From Mustela lutreola (taxonomy: Eukaryota; Chordata; Mammalia; Carnivora; Mustelidae), in contig NC_081298.1 in assembly GCF_030435805.1 (NCBI RefSeq), positions 26,214,501 through 26,278,500 of the forward strand: a DNA stretch of 64,000 bases, read 5' to 3'. Position numbers and translations under genes: made by a program. This document shows, in pieces, positions 33,593 through 46,764 of this stretch; position 1 is the first letter of the stretch, and the number at the start of each line of letters is the position of its first letter. Under the pieces are notes generated by a model. The model was not told where the DNA came from. It ran no database searches and saw only the letters and a list, made by a program, of their open reading frames with translations.

Positions 33593-34744
33593 CACAGCTG
33601 AGTCAGCAGTGAAGGGTCACTTGCTCCTCTCCTGTCGTCCCAAGTCAGCCTTCCTCCCGTGGGTGCGGACCCTACTGCAAACCTGCCCAAATTGCCAGTG
33701 GTCTTGGGGCTGCCGCCTACCCATCGGCCGGTCAGTGGGAACAGTGGAAGCGGATCCACGCCCTTCAACCTCGCAGGGGCAGAGATGCAGCCCCCCACCC
33801 CTACCCCCCAGCACAGCGCGTGGGCGGAGGCCTTGCAGCTGGGCCGGGAAGTCAGGAGGAAACCAAACTTGACCTTGAGGTTCTGGAAACAGCAATTAGG
33901 ACAGAAACAAAACCTCATAGCTCGGGGAGAACCCAGCAGGTCTGTGGTGGTATACTTGAGAGCCCACTTACCTGCAACTGATGCATTATAAGGTTTGCTT
34001 AAAGCTGGGTTTACCGATAATTAGATCCTCAGGGATTAGAGTGAAGCCAGACAGTAACAGAAATGCCTGGCTTCTGAGGGGCTCTGAGTTTCCAGACCCT
34101 TCCTCCCACCTGCCACTAGTCTCTGTTCTTATGTGGGCAGGAAGGGATCTCAAAGCAGAAATTTGGCCTGAACTGGGGACTTGGGGGGTTGATAACTGAA
34201 CCACCAATACCAGTGGATACTGTGTTTGGAGGAACTGAGGCTGACCCCCAAACACAGCCATAGGGCAGAAGCTAAGGGCAGAAGCAGGGGTCCAGACCCT
34301 CCCCAGGCTCCACTGATCATTGTAAACTGCAAGCTGTAGGGAGTCCTTGAGAATTGGGAGGGCGCCTCTTCAACCACGGTGAAGCCAGCTGACCCTGCCT
34401 TGGCGGAAAAGTCACTGTGTCCTGCCCCAGATATCAGACCTTGTTTCTGGTTCTGATTTCTGACTTTTTAAATAAGGTTTCTCCTACAGATGGCAACATA
34501 ATGAATCTCTTCTAGTGATACATTAATATGCTTTTATGGTGGGGGGGGCGTATGCTTCGACGAAGGGCAGAAGTCAATCAGATCACTGTTTCTTATTCAG
34601 CAAATGTTGACTGAGCACCCACTCAGTTTCCAGGCCAGTGCTGGACAAAACAGCAAGCCCCTGCTCTCTTGGGGTTCATAGCCTGTGCTCCAGTGGGGGT
34701 CCAGTGACTGTCCCTATCCCTGCTTCTCTTCTGTAGAAGGTGTG

Positions 34745-34865
34745 GTGTTAAGGAGTTAGAGAATACTGGATTCAAATTCCAGCTTTGTCATTGACTAGCT
34801 GTGTGACCTTGGGCAAGTCACTTAACCTTTCTGAGGCGTAGATTCTCCATCTATTCAAAAGAAGC
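34745..34865 (+). repeat. MIR SINE relic
   Basis: GACTAGCTGTGTGACCTTGG then GCAAGTCACTTAACCTTTCT is the MIR core. Confidence 0.85.
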
Positions 34866-34874
34866 CATGAAAGG

Positions 34875-35080
34875 GCGCCTGGGTGGCTCAGTGGGTTAAA
34901 GCCTCTCGCTTTGGCTCAGGTCATGACACCAGCGTCCTGGGATTGAGCCCCACATCTGGCTCTCTGCTCGGCAGGGAGCCTGCTTCCCTTCCTCTCTCTC
35001 TGCCTGCCTCTCTGCCTACTTGTGATCTCTGTCTGTCAAATAAATAAATAAAATCTTAAAAAAACAAAAAAACAAAAAAG
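34875..35080 (+). mobile_element. Can-SINE, young
   Basis: GGGCGCCTGGGTGGCTCAGT head and AAATAAATAAATAAAATC tail. AAAAGAAGCCATGAA occurs on both sides. Confidence 0.95.
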
Positions 35081-36456
35081 AAGCCATGAAGGCCTGCAAA
35101 GCAGGGTTGCTCCAAGGAGTCAAATGCAGAGAGAGAAGGCTAGTTGTCGGGCAGCTGACATGGAGAGTGGCACACAGTAGGTGTCCTCTCACTTGGGATC
35201 GTATGGGTGGGAGAACATGCAGTAGGCTACCCCAGCCTCCAGAAGACCTGACGGTCCTAGGCTTCGCTGGCCCAAGGCTGCGGCTGATGGGGAGCCTCAG
35301 TTCAGAGTGATAATCCTGAATCATGTCCAAACCCTTACTCTGCGCTAAACTCTTGGAGGGTGCTGGATGCTGTGTAAGGGGGCCTGTGGCCTCCTCACCA
35401 CAGTACGGACAGCTGAAGGGTCGCCAGCTCCAGTTTAGAAGTGGGAAACTGAGGCTCAGCCAAAGTCAGGGACTTGCTTGAAACATCTCCTGGGGGAGTA
35501 GTGGGGGAATGGCTCTGCCCAGATGGCTGTCCTTCCCACACCAGTCACTAGAGGGCGCTGATGCTCACCATAAACAGTTTGACGGTTCTCACCGCCTTCC
35601 AGCAGCGGCCGTCAAATGCCCTGGAGCTAAGAGGGTAAGAATTGTCTGACCCCGGGGTGCTGCACCCTGCTGGGAGTAGAAAGTAGACCCCCAGGCCTGA
35701 AAGAAAGAGAGGAGAAAAGGGGAGCTGAAGGTGGGGGCTTGAGGACCCCTGGGGCTTTTCCCACTGAGAGGGGGGCCCATTCTCCAGCTCACCCCTTTGA
35801 ATCTACCTGTCTAGTCTCTCTCCTCAGCGTGCGTCTATCTGTCTGCCCTCGATCTCTTGTGTCTGTTCTGTGTCTCTCTGCATCTTCCTCTCTCACTCTC
35901 TCTCCGTACACTGATTTCTCTCCGTGATTCTTTCTCTGTGCAGTGTGTGCGTGTCTGGCTCGGTGTGTCTCTGTTCTTTCTGCCTCGGCTTTGTCTCTCT
36001 GAGTATGTCTCTGCCTTCACAGTTCGTCTTGTTATGTCTCTCCCTCTCTGTGTCTTTCTCTCTGGTTTTCACGGCCACTGTCCCTTTTTGTTTCTCTGTC
36101 TCTGTCTCGCTCAGTTGCCTGTCCTGTCCCTCGCAGCCACCACCGCCCAGCACATGGGGGCTCTGGATCTCGGTCCCTTTCCTCCTATCTCCTCTCCCCA
36201 GGCAGCAGGCTCACAAGCTTCCCAGTTCTGGCCTCCCTGCCCGCCCCTCTCAGGCCTGGGGGGAGGGGGGGCGAGGGAGGAAGGGAGGGCAGCCTGGTGG
36301 GCCCACCCCTTTTTGCCTTTCCAGGCTGGGAGGCTGGGCCAGTGGGCCTTTTAACAGGCACCGGGGAGGCTGTGCTGGGCAGACACCAGCTCCAGACTTC
36401 GGTGCCTGGCCCCTCCGTGGTCCCAGCAGCCACCAGACCGGCCAGCCCAGCCCAGC

Positions 36457-37452
36457 ATGCAGCAGCAACAGCCCCTACCCGGGCCCTTGGCCCCCGCGGC
36501 CGAGCCGACCAAGCCCCCCTACAGCTACATAGCTCTGATCGCCATGGCCATCCAGAGCTCCCCCGGTCAGCGGGCCACACTCAGTGGCATTTACCGCTAC
36601 ATCATGGGCCGCTTCGCCTTCTACCGCCACAACCGGCCCGGCTGGCAGAATAGCATCCGCCACAACCTGTCGCTCAATGAGTGCTTCGTCAAGGTGCCCC
36701 GCGATGACCGCAAGCCGGGTAAGGGCAGCTACTGGACGCTGGACCCCGACTGTCACGACATGTTTGAGCACGGCAGCTTCCTGCGCCGACGCCGACGCTT
36801 CACCCGGCGAGCAGGTGCCGAGGGAACCAAGGGCCCTGCCAAGGCACGCCGCGGACCCCACCGAGTGGGCAGCCAGGATCCAGGAGCCCCCGACGCCTTG
36901 ACTGGAAGGCAGTGCCCATTCCTGCCAGAGCTGCCAGAACCCAAGGGCCTAAGCTTTGGGGGTCTACTAGGGGCCTTGCCAGCTAGCATGTGCTCTACAA
37001 CCCTGGATGCCGGGCCCCAGCCACCCACGGAGCTCAAAGAGATGCCCACACCTAAGCCTGCAGGCCTGGGGGAGCTCCCTGTGGCCCCCTCGTCTTCCCC
37101 CTGCCCAGCATTTGGTTTTTCTGTGGGCTTCTCTGAGGCCAAGGGTTTTAGCAAGGCCCCCACACCCATCCTGACTCCAGAGGCAGGCATTGGAGGCAGC
37201 TACCAGTGCCGGCTGCAGGCACTGAATTTCTGCATGGGGACCGATCCAGGCCTTGAGCACCTCTTGGCCTCAGCAGCCCCCTCTCCGGCGCCACCCACCC
37301 CTCCAGCCTCACTGCGGGCCCCACTGCCCCTGCCAGCTGACCCCAAGGAACCTTGGGTTGCAGGCAGTTTCCCTGTCCAGGGAGGCTCCAGCTACCCACT
37401 GGGGCTGACCCCCTGCCTATACCGGACACCAGGAATGTTCTTCTTTGAGTGA
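36457..37452 (+). CDS. FOXS1: FOXS1 forkhead transcription factor, complete single exon, 331 aa
   Basis: Nuclear DNA-binding transcription factor of the forkhead class, known from peripheral sensory neurons and vascular pericytes or smooth muscle. The intronless frame gives 331 residues against 330 in human (recalled). The N-terminus [13 protein letters not shown] is followed by the forkhead domain at about 19-113: [14 protein letters not shown], the recognition helix [15 protein letters not shown], and [16 protein letters not shown], ending in a basic FLRRRRRF run. The rest is Pro/Gly-rich with a conserved end, [19 protein letters not shown]. The ATG is the first in frame and matches the human start. 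It lies on the same strand as DUSP15 and IRF10, as expected from human order. Nothing is damaged. Confidence 0.97.
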   Translation: MQQQQPLPGPLAPAAEPTKPPYSYIALIAMAIQSSPGQRATLSGIYRYIMGRFAFYRHNRPGWQNSIRHNLSLNECFVKVPRDDRKPGKGSYWTLDPDCHDMFEHGSFLRRRRRFTRRAGAEGTKGPAKARRGPHRVGSQDPGAPDALTGRQCPFLPELPEPKGLSFGGLLGALPASMCSTTLDAGPQPPTELKEMPTPKPAGLGELPVAPSSSPCPAFGFSVGFSEAKGFSKAPTPILTPEAGIGGSYQCRLQALNFCMGTDPGLEHLLASAAPSPAPPTPPASLRAPLPLPADPKEPWVAGSFPVQGGSSYPLGLTPCLYRTPGMFFFE

Positions 37453-37691
37453 AGCCAACCTGGCCTCGGGCAGTCCCTGCGGGGCCCCCCTGCCAACTAC
37501 ACCCTCCAGGCTGAGCCTGACTCAAGGATCTGGGGAGCTTTCAAGGGACCCAGGCCTGGCAAGCCAACGAGCGGGACAGGAAGCCAAGATTGGAGTAGTG
37601 AACACTCAGCCAGCTCCCGGGGCCTCTGGACAGACTTGAGGGAGAGGGGAGGCAGGGCCCTCTTGGGATTTACTCTGTGGCTCTCAGGGCC

Positions 37692-37697
37692 AATAAA
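37692..37697 (+). terminator. FOXS1: FOXS1 polyadenylation signal (AATAAA)
   Basis: AATAAA lies 240 bases after the FOXS1 stop and is followed by a GTGTGACGGTG stretch, giving a short 3' UTR. Confidence 0.75.
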
Positions 37698-39270
37698 ACC
37701 AGTGTGACGGTGAAGGTCAGCTTCATGGATGGTTGGGGGCTGAGGGCCGGGGCGCCTGGTTCTGTGTGCAGTGGCTATGGTTGTGGGATTGCGGGGACCC
37801 TGGATGGAAATGTCCCTTGTGAGACTTCTTTCTCCTGCTGGGGACTTTCTCAGGGAGTTTCCCAGGAAGGTGGAGGAAGGGGGAGCAGGGAATAAGGAAG
37901 AGAGGAAAGTATGGCCAAGAAACACCCAGCAGAGGGTGGCGCTGGGCTGGCCTGAGGGGTTAATTCTCCAGTCCCAGGCTCTGTCACTCTGCACCGCCTC
38001 CCCCAATTTTGAGTCGTCAGAATCACTGTGACCATGTGCGGCATTTATTCTGTCCTGAGCTTCTCTGTATCCTTTCACCGAGCCCTGTGCAACTTGGAAT
38101 GCTATCCCCACTTTTACAGTGGGGGAAACTGAGGCTCAGAAAATTTGAGGCTCACTAGATCTGACTCCAGATGGTAAATGAGTGGCTATACGCCCAGCCC
38201 CTGGCCCGCAGTCTGAGTGAGGACACAGGGGTGGTGCACAGAGTAGGAGCAGAGCTGGGGGTGACGTCCAGAGCGGGAGGGGCTTTTATGAAATCCTGGA
38301 AGACCAGTACGAAAAAGGCACCCTGACCCCCTTGCACAGACAAGGAAAGTGAGGCTCAAAAGGCAGGCACCAGTCCTCTTGTCTGCATTCCCCCACATGA
38401 ATGGGAATGTGGAGCCCCCAGTTCTGAGCCCTCAGTTCTCCAAAGGCCTCCTGATGACTCTTTAAGAAAGCATTTCTGTCATGAGGGGAGTGGGTGGCTG
38501 TCCTGTGTATAGATCAGAAGTGACGGAGCCCTGACCTTTGGCCTCTTCTAGCCTCCCCCTTGGGCAGAAGCAGGAGAAATGGGTATATTCATGGCCCCTA
38601 TCAGAGGAACAGACTCAGGGACCTGAAACCTCCCCGTCCCCACACCTTTCAATACCAGAGTCGCTGAGGCAAAGGGCTTCCTTCTGGAGCCTTGGTACCT
38701 CCATCTGGATCCTGGGTCGAGGGAGAAAAGAAAGAGGCCAGGGATACTGGGGGAAGCCCCTTTCTGGCATTTGGTGTAGGGGCCTGATGGGTCTTCTGTC
38801 CCATGAGGTGACACCCCGGCGGCTGGAGACCCCTTGGTGGGGCAGATAGCCCAGTCCCTCCAGAGGCCCTCACTCAGGCAGGCGGCCATGCTGATTTCAG
38901 TCTCTGCTGCTCCTTCCTCTCTCAGCAGGTCCCCTGGGGCCTGGGCGGAAGCGAGCCCGGCTGGACAGTCCCCACTGTCTGGTTCCCACAGACTCTAGAG
39001 CCGGCCAGGGGGGAGGAGGGACCTGCAGGGTGGGGGCTCACTGTGGCCGGAAGGGGTTGGGAAAATGCCTGGCCAGCTGTGGGGCCCTTCCCCATCGCGC
39101 ACGCAGGACCCCAACCCGGAAATCCATCTAGCAATGGGGAGAAGAAGAGAGGGTCTGTCCTGTCCCATCACACCCAGGAAGCCTCATGGGCGAAGAGTAG
39201 GGGGAAGCTCTGTGTGCACGGGGCATGAGGAAGGAGAGGCGAAGGAGATGCTTATGTGGGTTTGTTCCAA

Positions 39271-39282
39271 GGTGTGTGTGTA

Positions 39283-39341
<59 letters not shown>

Positions 39342-39365
39342 TTGAGAGAGAAAGAGAGAGAGAGA
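39271..39365 (+). repeat. Composite (TG)n-(AG)n-(ACAG)n microsatellite
   Basis: Three adjacent simple repeats: GT units, then GA units, then CAGA units, then a degenerate GA-rich end. Confidence 0.95.
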
Positions 39366-41479
39366 GGCACAGAGACAAACAGTCACAGAGACAGGGACAA
39401 ACACATTCGAGGGGTAAGTGTTCTTTCTCAGTCCAGTCAGGGAAAGAGGCCTCTCTGCCGGGCACTGTTCCCTGTGGCGCATTCCTGTGGAGACCTGGTG
39501 ACCCCAGTCCCCTCCCAGCCTGTGTCCTGAGCTAGTAGGAGGATGGGGAGGCTGGACGCACTGAGCCCCCTCCCCGCCCCCCCCCCCCGCCCCTCCCATC
39601 CTGTTCCAGCCATCCTCTAAGGAGTTTAGCATCTGAACTGGGGTGGGGGCTTGAGGAAAAGAAAGCCACATCCGCATCATGCAAAAAGGGGTTAATCACA
39701 GCTGGTGCACAGACTCAGCAACAGGACTGGAGCCCTCTCTCCATGTCCCTCTCTGACCCCCCAGCATAGTCAAGAAGTGAAGACAAGTCCCCTTGCCTCA
39801 ATTCCCAAGCAGGACCCTGGGCTCGGCGCCGGCCTTGGACTCGCTGAATGAGCCTGGCTGAGTGCCCATCTCTCTGGGCCCTGATTTCACTCCCTTTGCC
39901 CAGCAGGGGTTGGGAAAAGGGCAGCCTGACTCTGAGTCTGGGTCCCAGGGGAGGGTCTGACATGGGGGACTGCCTGGAGGGGATCCCATTCCCGGGGGTG
40001 CTGGACCAGGAGGCCCAGACACCATGATCTCATGTTGCCCTCTGCTTGCTGCCCAGCCAGGGGACCCCACCCACTGGGCCTCCTGCCCTCACATTCTTTC
40101 CATGACCAACAGACGCCCTGTGGCTCCTGCCCATCCACCCCCACCTGGGGTGGACAGTGCTTAGCAGAGATTCAGAATGCCTAACGTGGGCTGACCCAGA
40201 GAGAGTACCTCAGCACAGATTGACAGACCGAGGCCAGAGAAGGCAAGCGAGGTGTCCAAGGTCACACAGCAAAGCAGGAGCAGGTAACCGCTCTACCGCC
40301 TTAACTGTACAGCTCTTCCAGGACTGGGGCTGCCCCATCTGACTCTGCCTCAGGGATCCTCCTCCCTGGAGGCTTGTCTGTCTCCAGGAGGGGATTACAG
40401 CCCCTCCACTTTGTCCCCAGCAGGTTAGAGTGGAAAAGGGTGCCAAGTTGCCTTTCAGAGTTAGGCTCAATCAAATTCTAACATGGTAGAATCAGGAGTA
40501 TTAAAGAATATTCCAGAATTTTTAATCACAGCAGCTTAGATTCTTGGAATATTAGCACTGAAAGGGCGTCTCCTGCCCGATTTCTGAATCCCCTCTACAC
40601 CAAGTACCAAGTCATACGAGGTTCCCGGAAAGGGGAGCCCGCTGCCTCCAGAGGAGGCCCCTTCCCGCCCAAGCCTGGCAGCTCTGAAGTACAGTCAGGA
40701 AGTTCTTCACCTGCTGGTCCTCTGGTCTCTGCTCTCCCTGCCCCCAGGGAGGCCTCCCCCACCCACAGGGCTGGGCCTTCCTCAGACTCCCCCACCGTCC
40801 ACATCTTATCTCCCGACACGACGCTCCCGCCCACCCGCTTCCTTCCCCAGTTTATGGCATTCCACCGCCCAGAGCTCTGGACACTCCCCACACCCAGACA
40901 GTGTCTCAGCCCAGGGCCTGGAGACCCTGTCCTGATGAGGGTGGGCCACTCTGAGGCGGCCACAGCGATGATGAAGAAGAAGGTTGGGTCAGCCAGCCTC
41001 CCATGTCTGCCTGCAGGGAGTCAATAGAACCTAGCAATCCAGTCCTCAGCCAAAACATCCTGTCCCCACGACACCTGGATGATTCCCATCACCCCCAAGG
41101 GCCAGGCTGCCAGAGGCAGTAGGTACAGGACTAAACTGAGGAGCTCTGGAGCTTAACTGCCTAGGTTGGGATCCTAGCTCCGTCCCTCCCCAGCTGTGCA
41201 GTCTTGGGCAAGTTGCTTCCCCTCTCTGGTTTTCCTCATTATAACATATGGACACTAATAGTTCACACTCCTTTGGGGCTGTTGGGAGGATGACAGGAGT
41301 TACTATTTGCAAAGTGCTTAGAACCCAGGCTGGCACAAGGAAACCACAATTTGTTTAAATTTTTTAAAAAGTTGGGTCCCAGGGGCAGGTCGCCTTAGTC
41401 TGATCTACCCCCCAGGGGAAGGTCCGGCTCTTGCGGAGGTCGGAGGTTGGGGGAGGGGAGGATAGAGGGGAAGGGAAGA

Positions 41480-41620
41480 CTGTTACAGAGACGGGCTTGG
41501 GGCTCAATTACCAGCATCTCCACTTCTTTGCTATGTGACTTTGAGCAAGTAGACTCACCTCTCTGAGGATCACTTTCTTCATCTATAAAATGGGGAGTAA
41601 TATTTTCAACCCCCAGGACC
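41480..41620 (+). repeat. MIR SINE relic
   Basis: GCTATGTGACTTTGAGCAAG with ACCTCTCTGAGGATCACTTT and CATCTATAAAATGGGGAGTA. Confidence 0.8.
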
Positions 41621-42029
41621 CATGTGTGGGAAACCTAATCCCACACACAGTGTGTCCAAGTCAGCCAACAAGAAAGAAATCAGAACATAAGACAGCCCCA
41701 CTGGGGGGCCTGGGACCCTCAGCCCCATCCCTCTGCCCCTTCCTTTGCATGTGGTAAACCTCTGTCCTCACACAGCAGGAGGTGCCTGATCTCTGTTCCT
41801 CCCCCACTGGTAACTGGGTGGTGATGGGGAGGCAGCTGGTAAAGCCAAAGGAAGTGGTTCCAGGCTAAAAACAGGTGGGGGAGGCCCATTTAGTTATACA
41901 GCCCAAATCCTTCCCGGTGGCCTCTGGAAAGGCCACGGCTGCCTCCTCCTGACCACTGCCCACAAGGAGCCCTGATCTGTCTTGGATACAAATGAGAGGC
42001 CCTCAAAGACAGCCAACTCCCTGGTGAGT

Positions 42030-42380
42030 GCTGTTTCTACCTCTGGGTCTTTGCACTTGCTCTCCCCTCCACCCGGAATGCTCCCTCCCCACTGGCTGAC
42101 TTCACAACACGAAGAGGCCAAGTTAAGTATTGCCTGCTCAGAGAGCCTCCCCTCAGCCCCTTATCTGATTAGATGCTTTCAGATTTGTCTTCTCCACCAG
42201 GTACCTGTTGCAATGTGGGATTATGCATTCCTAGGTGTGTTCACTTTTTATTGTGTTTCTGCCTTAGACTATAAGCTTCAGGGAGCAGAGGCTGGTCTGC
42301 CTTTTTCATTGTATCTGCTTCCCTAATCCAGCGACTAGCACACAGAAGGCCCTTGATAAAGGTTTGCTGAGTGGACATCA
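42030..42380 (+). repeat. L2-type LINE relic
   Basis: GGTCTTTGCACTTGCTCTCC near the left and CACACAGAAGGCCCTTGATA near the right. Confidence 0.55.
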
Positions 42381-43029
42381 GGACTGATGGTCAGCCTCCC
42401 GTTCATCCCTTCAGCATGGAGGAAATCTCAGAGAAGCCACCAGGGGCTCAGCAGCAGCCCACTCAGAGCAAAAGACCAAGTTAGGAGCCTGGACTGTCAG
42501 GCTTCGTCCCTGCTAACCCTAGCCTCACTCCAAATCGCCTTTGCACTGTGCTTCCTTCCTCCTAGAACAACCTTCTACTAATAATCCCCAGGGAACCCTT
42601 TGATCTCTGTTCAAAATCTGTCCTGGGAGAAACCCTCCCAGACTCTGCCCCCACCCACCCCACCAACGCATTCTAAATTCACTGCTGCCCAGGTCAAAGT
42701 TCTCCCACCTCAAAGAAAGCTCCACAAGGCCAGAGACTTTTGTCTCCTGGCTGCTTGCCCCCCAGCACCTAGAACACTGTCTGGAACACAGTAGGGTCTG
42801 GAGACATAGTTGTGGAAGAAACAGCTGCTCTGTCCACATCCCTCATGTGATGCATGGTTCCCAGGAGGCAGGTAGGATTATTAACCCCCCATTTTACAGG
42901 CAGGAAACTGAGGCTCAGAGAGGGCAAATAAGTAGATTTGAACCCCATTCTGTATAACCTGAGCCCAGTCTCTGTCATCAGCCTGTCCCCCTAGAGACAC
43001 ATGAGACCTGCATCTCCCTCCTGTTCCCC

Positions 43030-43500
43030 CCACTTCTTTCAACCGCTCCTCGTGAACCACAGATCTGGCCATATGCCTCCTTTGCTCAAAACCCCTCCAT
43101 GTCTCCCTACTGCTCCGATTCAGGCTGGCATTTGAGGCCCCTGCCAACTTTGCCAGACTTATTTCCTACTTCATCATGGAGACTCCAAGTCAACTTTGCT
43201 CTTAGCTACCAGCCTTTGGACATACTATCCCCTCTGTCTGGACCGCCATCCTCACTCCATCTGGAAAAGGCCCGCCCCTCATGGCTCTCAGCTTCGACGT
43301 CACTTCCTGCCACCAGAGAAAAGAGATTACGGAGTTCGAGTCTCCTTCCCTGTCCCTCCAGCTTCACCCTAACCCCCAAGCTCCCAGCCAGTGGGGTTCC
43401 AGAGGGTATGAGCTCCCTGAGGGCGGGGACCATGACTCATTCACCTCTGGGTCCTAGCTTCGGGCCAGGCCCAGAGCAGGAGGAACTCGACAAATAGCTG
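43030..43500 (+). repeat. L2-type LINE relic
   Basis: Includes CATATGCCTCCTTTGCTCAA, and GAGCTCCCTGAGGGCGGGGA followed by CCATGACTCATTCACCTCTG. Confidence 0.55.
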
Positions 43501-45514
43501 TGCCATGATTGGTGGTGTCCAGAGTCACAGCACCTGCTTTGAGTTGTGACTCCGCCATTTGCTGGCTGGGGACTCCGGGACTTGTCCATAAACCCCCTGA
43601 GCCTCAGCTTCCTCAGCTTAATGAAATACCTAACAAAAATAACCACTCTTAGTGTGGGGATAAAATGAGTTCATAAGTGGAAATCACTTGCTACAATGCC
43701 CCGTGCTCGGTAAACAACAGCTATTAACGTGCGGAAAAGAACAGGTGCGTGGACAGCCGTGCGAACAGGAGCTAGGTGTGGGTAGACCCATCCTTCAGGA
43801 CAGCCCTGGCTGCTGGACACCCTCGGGCAGCCCCGTCCCTGGCCGAATCTTTTCCCACCACTGCTCTGTTGGGTCCAAGGTGGCCAGTGGAATTCAAGGC
43901 CACTGGACACAGACAGGAAGAGGCAGCGTCACCAAGCCTGGTGTAATCCAAACCAGATGCGGCCTCAGACCCCTGGGGGTGGTCACTGCGAGCCTGGCCA
44001 AGGCCCAGAGGCAGGAAATAGTCTTGGAGGAACGCTTTCTGGGCTGGAACCAGCCGGGAGGAGCTGTCCCATTGAGGGCGTTAACCCTTCTTAGCCCACA
44101 AGGGGTTACCCAGGACACCGGGCAGGGGAAGCTGGTGGAGCCAGCCCCGTGAGATGCAGTGCACCTTGTAGGCAAGGTGGCAGGGTCATCATTGTAATGC
44201 GCACCATGCAGAAGGGGCCCACAAGCAGGCACTGTGGTGGGCAGGCAACACAGGGCAAGGGATGGGGGATATTCCCAGCCTGGTACCCGGGACTTGAAGA
44301 ATCACAGCCCAGAGCCTTGGGCCTGGCTCCGGCCCCAGCTGGCAGGCCCCAAAGGGCCATGGATTCACTCCCTCCATCAGGATGGCTCCTAGGGTGAAAA
44401 GGTTTATCCTGCGAGGTCACCGGGGATGGCCGTTCTAGGGATGATGGTAATGGGGCTGGGACTCAGGCTTGCGGAGAGGCAGAAACTCAACCCCACCTTG
44501 GGGGGTTGTGGCCGTGACTTTTTCCTGCGTGTGCTCTGTGGCTCTTGAAGGGAACAAAAATCTCTCTGAACCTCCACCTCACCCATATTGTTGAGTCTAT
44601 ATCCTTTACCTCCAGGGACCAGGGGAGGCCAGAGGAGGCCCCTGAAAAATCAAAAAGAGCTTTCCAAGCTGTGCTCCAGGGAGGTAATAAGGACTGAAGC
44701 AATGATCAGCCCTGTTCCATGGTTCTGGGTGGCCTTCCTTCCTAGGAAATGTTAATTTGCTGTGTGGCCTCGGGCAGATTCCCTTCCCTTTCTGAACCTG
44801 TTTCCTCATCTGTGAAATAGGGTGAATGCGCACCCTGTCCCATCTTGTGACTGTCACGATGGCCTAGGAGTGCCAGTGGAGTGCAGAGCCCAGATTGTCA
44901 TTTGCATATTATAGAGCAGGAAACTGAGACCCGTGCTGAGAGTCAGGGGTCCTGGGTTCTAGTCCCAGCTGTTGTTCTCTGCTGAGGGACCTTCTTGGTT
45001 TTGGCCTCGGTTTCCCCAGCTGGATCCAGGCCCTGGATCTCTGCTGCGGCTGGACCTCATTTCCTCACCATCCCCCACCCCGCCCCACGGCTGTGACTCA
45101 TCCCTCATCATCACGCTGTGTGGCCGAGGCTTAGCCTGGGTGGGGGCCAGCAACGCTGAGAGAACTCAGAGGAAACCACAGGCCTGGCCCAGCTGGCAGG
45201 TGGCGAGCGGGCGGGCAGGCAGGGATCCACAGCCCCGGGGGTCTGTTCTGCAAGCACATGTCCCATGAAGAACCCCAGTCAGGTTCCCCAGGAGTGTAAA
45301 ACACCCCCTCCCAGGCTTAGACCCCAAAGCCAGCCCCCCCCCACCCCACGTGGCACCTGCTGCAGTGGGAGGCTGAACCCACCTGCAGGTACGGGACACA
45401 GGCAGGAGTGACAACCCTGGCCTTACCCTCCAGGCCTATATTCATGGAGTCAGGGGAGGTAGGGATGATCAGTGTCTTGGTCTGTGGTCAGGTCCAGGAT
45501 TTCTCAAGAGGCAG

Positions 45515-45680
45515 GCAGTGCAGCAGTCAAGAGCGGGGGCTCTGGACCCATACTGTCTGGGTACCGGTCCTGGCTCTGCCAGTAACTAGCTGTACGTGCC
45601 TAAGCAAGTGGCTTAACCTCCCTGAAGCTTGATTTCCCCATCTGAGAAATGGACCTAACAGCACATCTGTCGGGCAGGAT
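45515..45680 (+). repeat. MIR SINE relic
   Basis: GCTCTGGACCCATACTGTCT, GCTCTGCCAGTAACTAGCTG and GCAAGTGGCTTAACCTCCCT follow the MIR consensus order. Confidence 0.85.
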
Positions 45681-46232
45681 CACCGTGAGCAGCCCCGGTG
45701 ATCGTGACCACGAGGAGCCGGAGCGGGGCTGGTACCCAGCTGCCCTCAATGCATGCGACTGCTGTCACGGCCACTAGAACCCCTTCTCCCCAAGCAGGCC
45801 AACCAGCTGCCCCACTGAGGCCAGTCCCAATTCTGACTCAGTTGTCCTCATAGCCAGAAAGGCTGTGCCCTCTCCGGTCAGGCTTTCCCACCCTCTGGCT
45901 GACGTCTCCAGCAGATGGAGTCTGGGCCAGAGCCCGCTGTGGCCCGTGTGAAAGAGGGGAGAACAGCTCTCTCCCCAAGGACTCTGGGGGAGACCCTCCC
46001 CATCCCTGCAGGTCCGGCAAAGGTGCCACAGGCCTGCCCGAACCCTTGGCTCTACCTGGGGGCTCTGCCATCTTGCCGACACCTTGTTCTGCTGAGAAGC
46101 CGGGTGGGCTCGTGCGCAGGGCCTTGCCCTGGGAGACAAGAGTTCAAGCTCCAGCTTCTGCCTGGTTGAATAGCCTTCAAGTTCCTTCCCCTCTCTAAGC
46201 CTCAGTTTTCCCTCCTATAAAATAGGAATAAC

Positions 46233-46425
46233 AGGGGCACCTGGGTGGTTCAGTGGATTAAAGCCTCTGCCTTCTGCTCAGGTCATGATCCCACGGTCCT
46301 GGGATCGAGCTCCACATCGGGCTCTCTGCTCAGCAGGGAGCCTGCTTCCTCCTCTCTCTCTCTGCCTGCCACTCTGCCTACTTGTGATCTCTGTCTGTCA
46401 AATAAATAAATAAAATCTTTTAAAA
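46233..46425 (+). mobile_element. Can-SINE
   Basis: GGGGCACCTGGGTGGTTCAG head, CTACTTGTGATCTCTGTCTG and AAATAAATAAATAAAATC tail. AATAGGAATAA/AATAGAAATAA flanks. Confidence 0.94.
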
Positions 46426-46764
46426 AATAGAAATAATAATAACGTCCACCTCATAAGCTGGCTGCTAGAGAAAAATGAGTTAATACCCACAAAGGCACTT
46501 AAAGGGAACCTTCTACCTGGTAAGCACCCTATGCATGTTGGAAGGTGCTGTGACAGATGAATAAACTGAGGCTCAAAGCGGGGAAGCCGTTTGCCCAGAT
46601 CCTGGGCTGGGCAGCCTGGCTCCTTAGGCCACACCGGGAGCTACCATGCTGCACCCTGAAGTTCAGCTCCCCCCCGGAGCGTCCAGCCCCCAGCAGTGCT
46701 CAGGGGAACAGTGGTTTCCTCTGACCTCATCCAAGTCCACATGCACATAAGCGAAAGAAAGCCA

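Larger units (their letters stand above)
33593..36456. other. Interval between IRF10 and FOXS1: MIR, one Can-SINE, pyrimidine-rich FOXS1 upstream region
   Basis: The left part continues the shifted IRF10 frame to a stop at 33870-33872. A MIR relic is at about 34745-34865 and a Can-SINE at 34875-35080. From 35810 to 36110 the plus strand is a TCTC/TCTGTGTC-rich tract leading into the GC-rich FOXS1 5' flank. No further gene was recognised. Confidence 0.6.

Noticed and set aside
34460-34490. TTTTTAAATAAGG as an IRF10 poly(A) signal
   Set aside because: Not a canonical AATAAA or ATTAAA; no good signal was found soon after the IRF10 stop, so I left the 3' end open.
36475-36861. 128-residue minus-strand frame
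   Set aside because: Antisense shadow of the FOXS1 forkhead domain.
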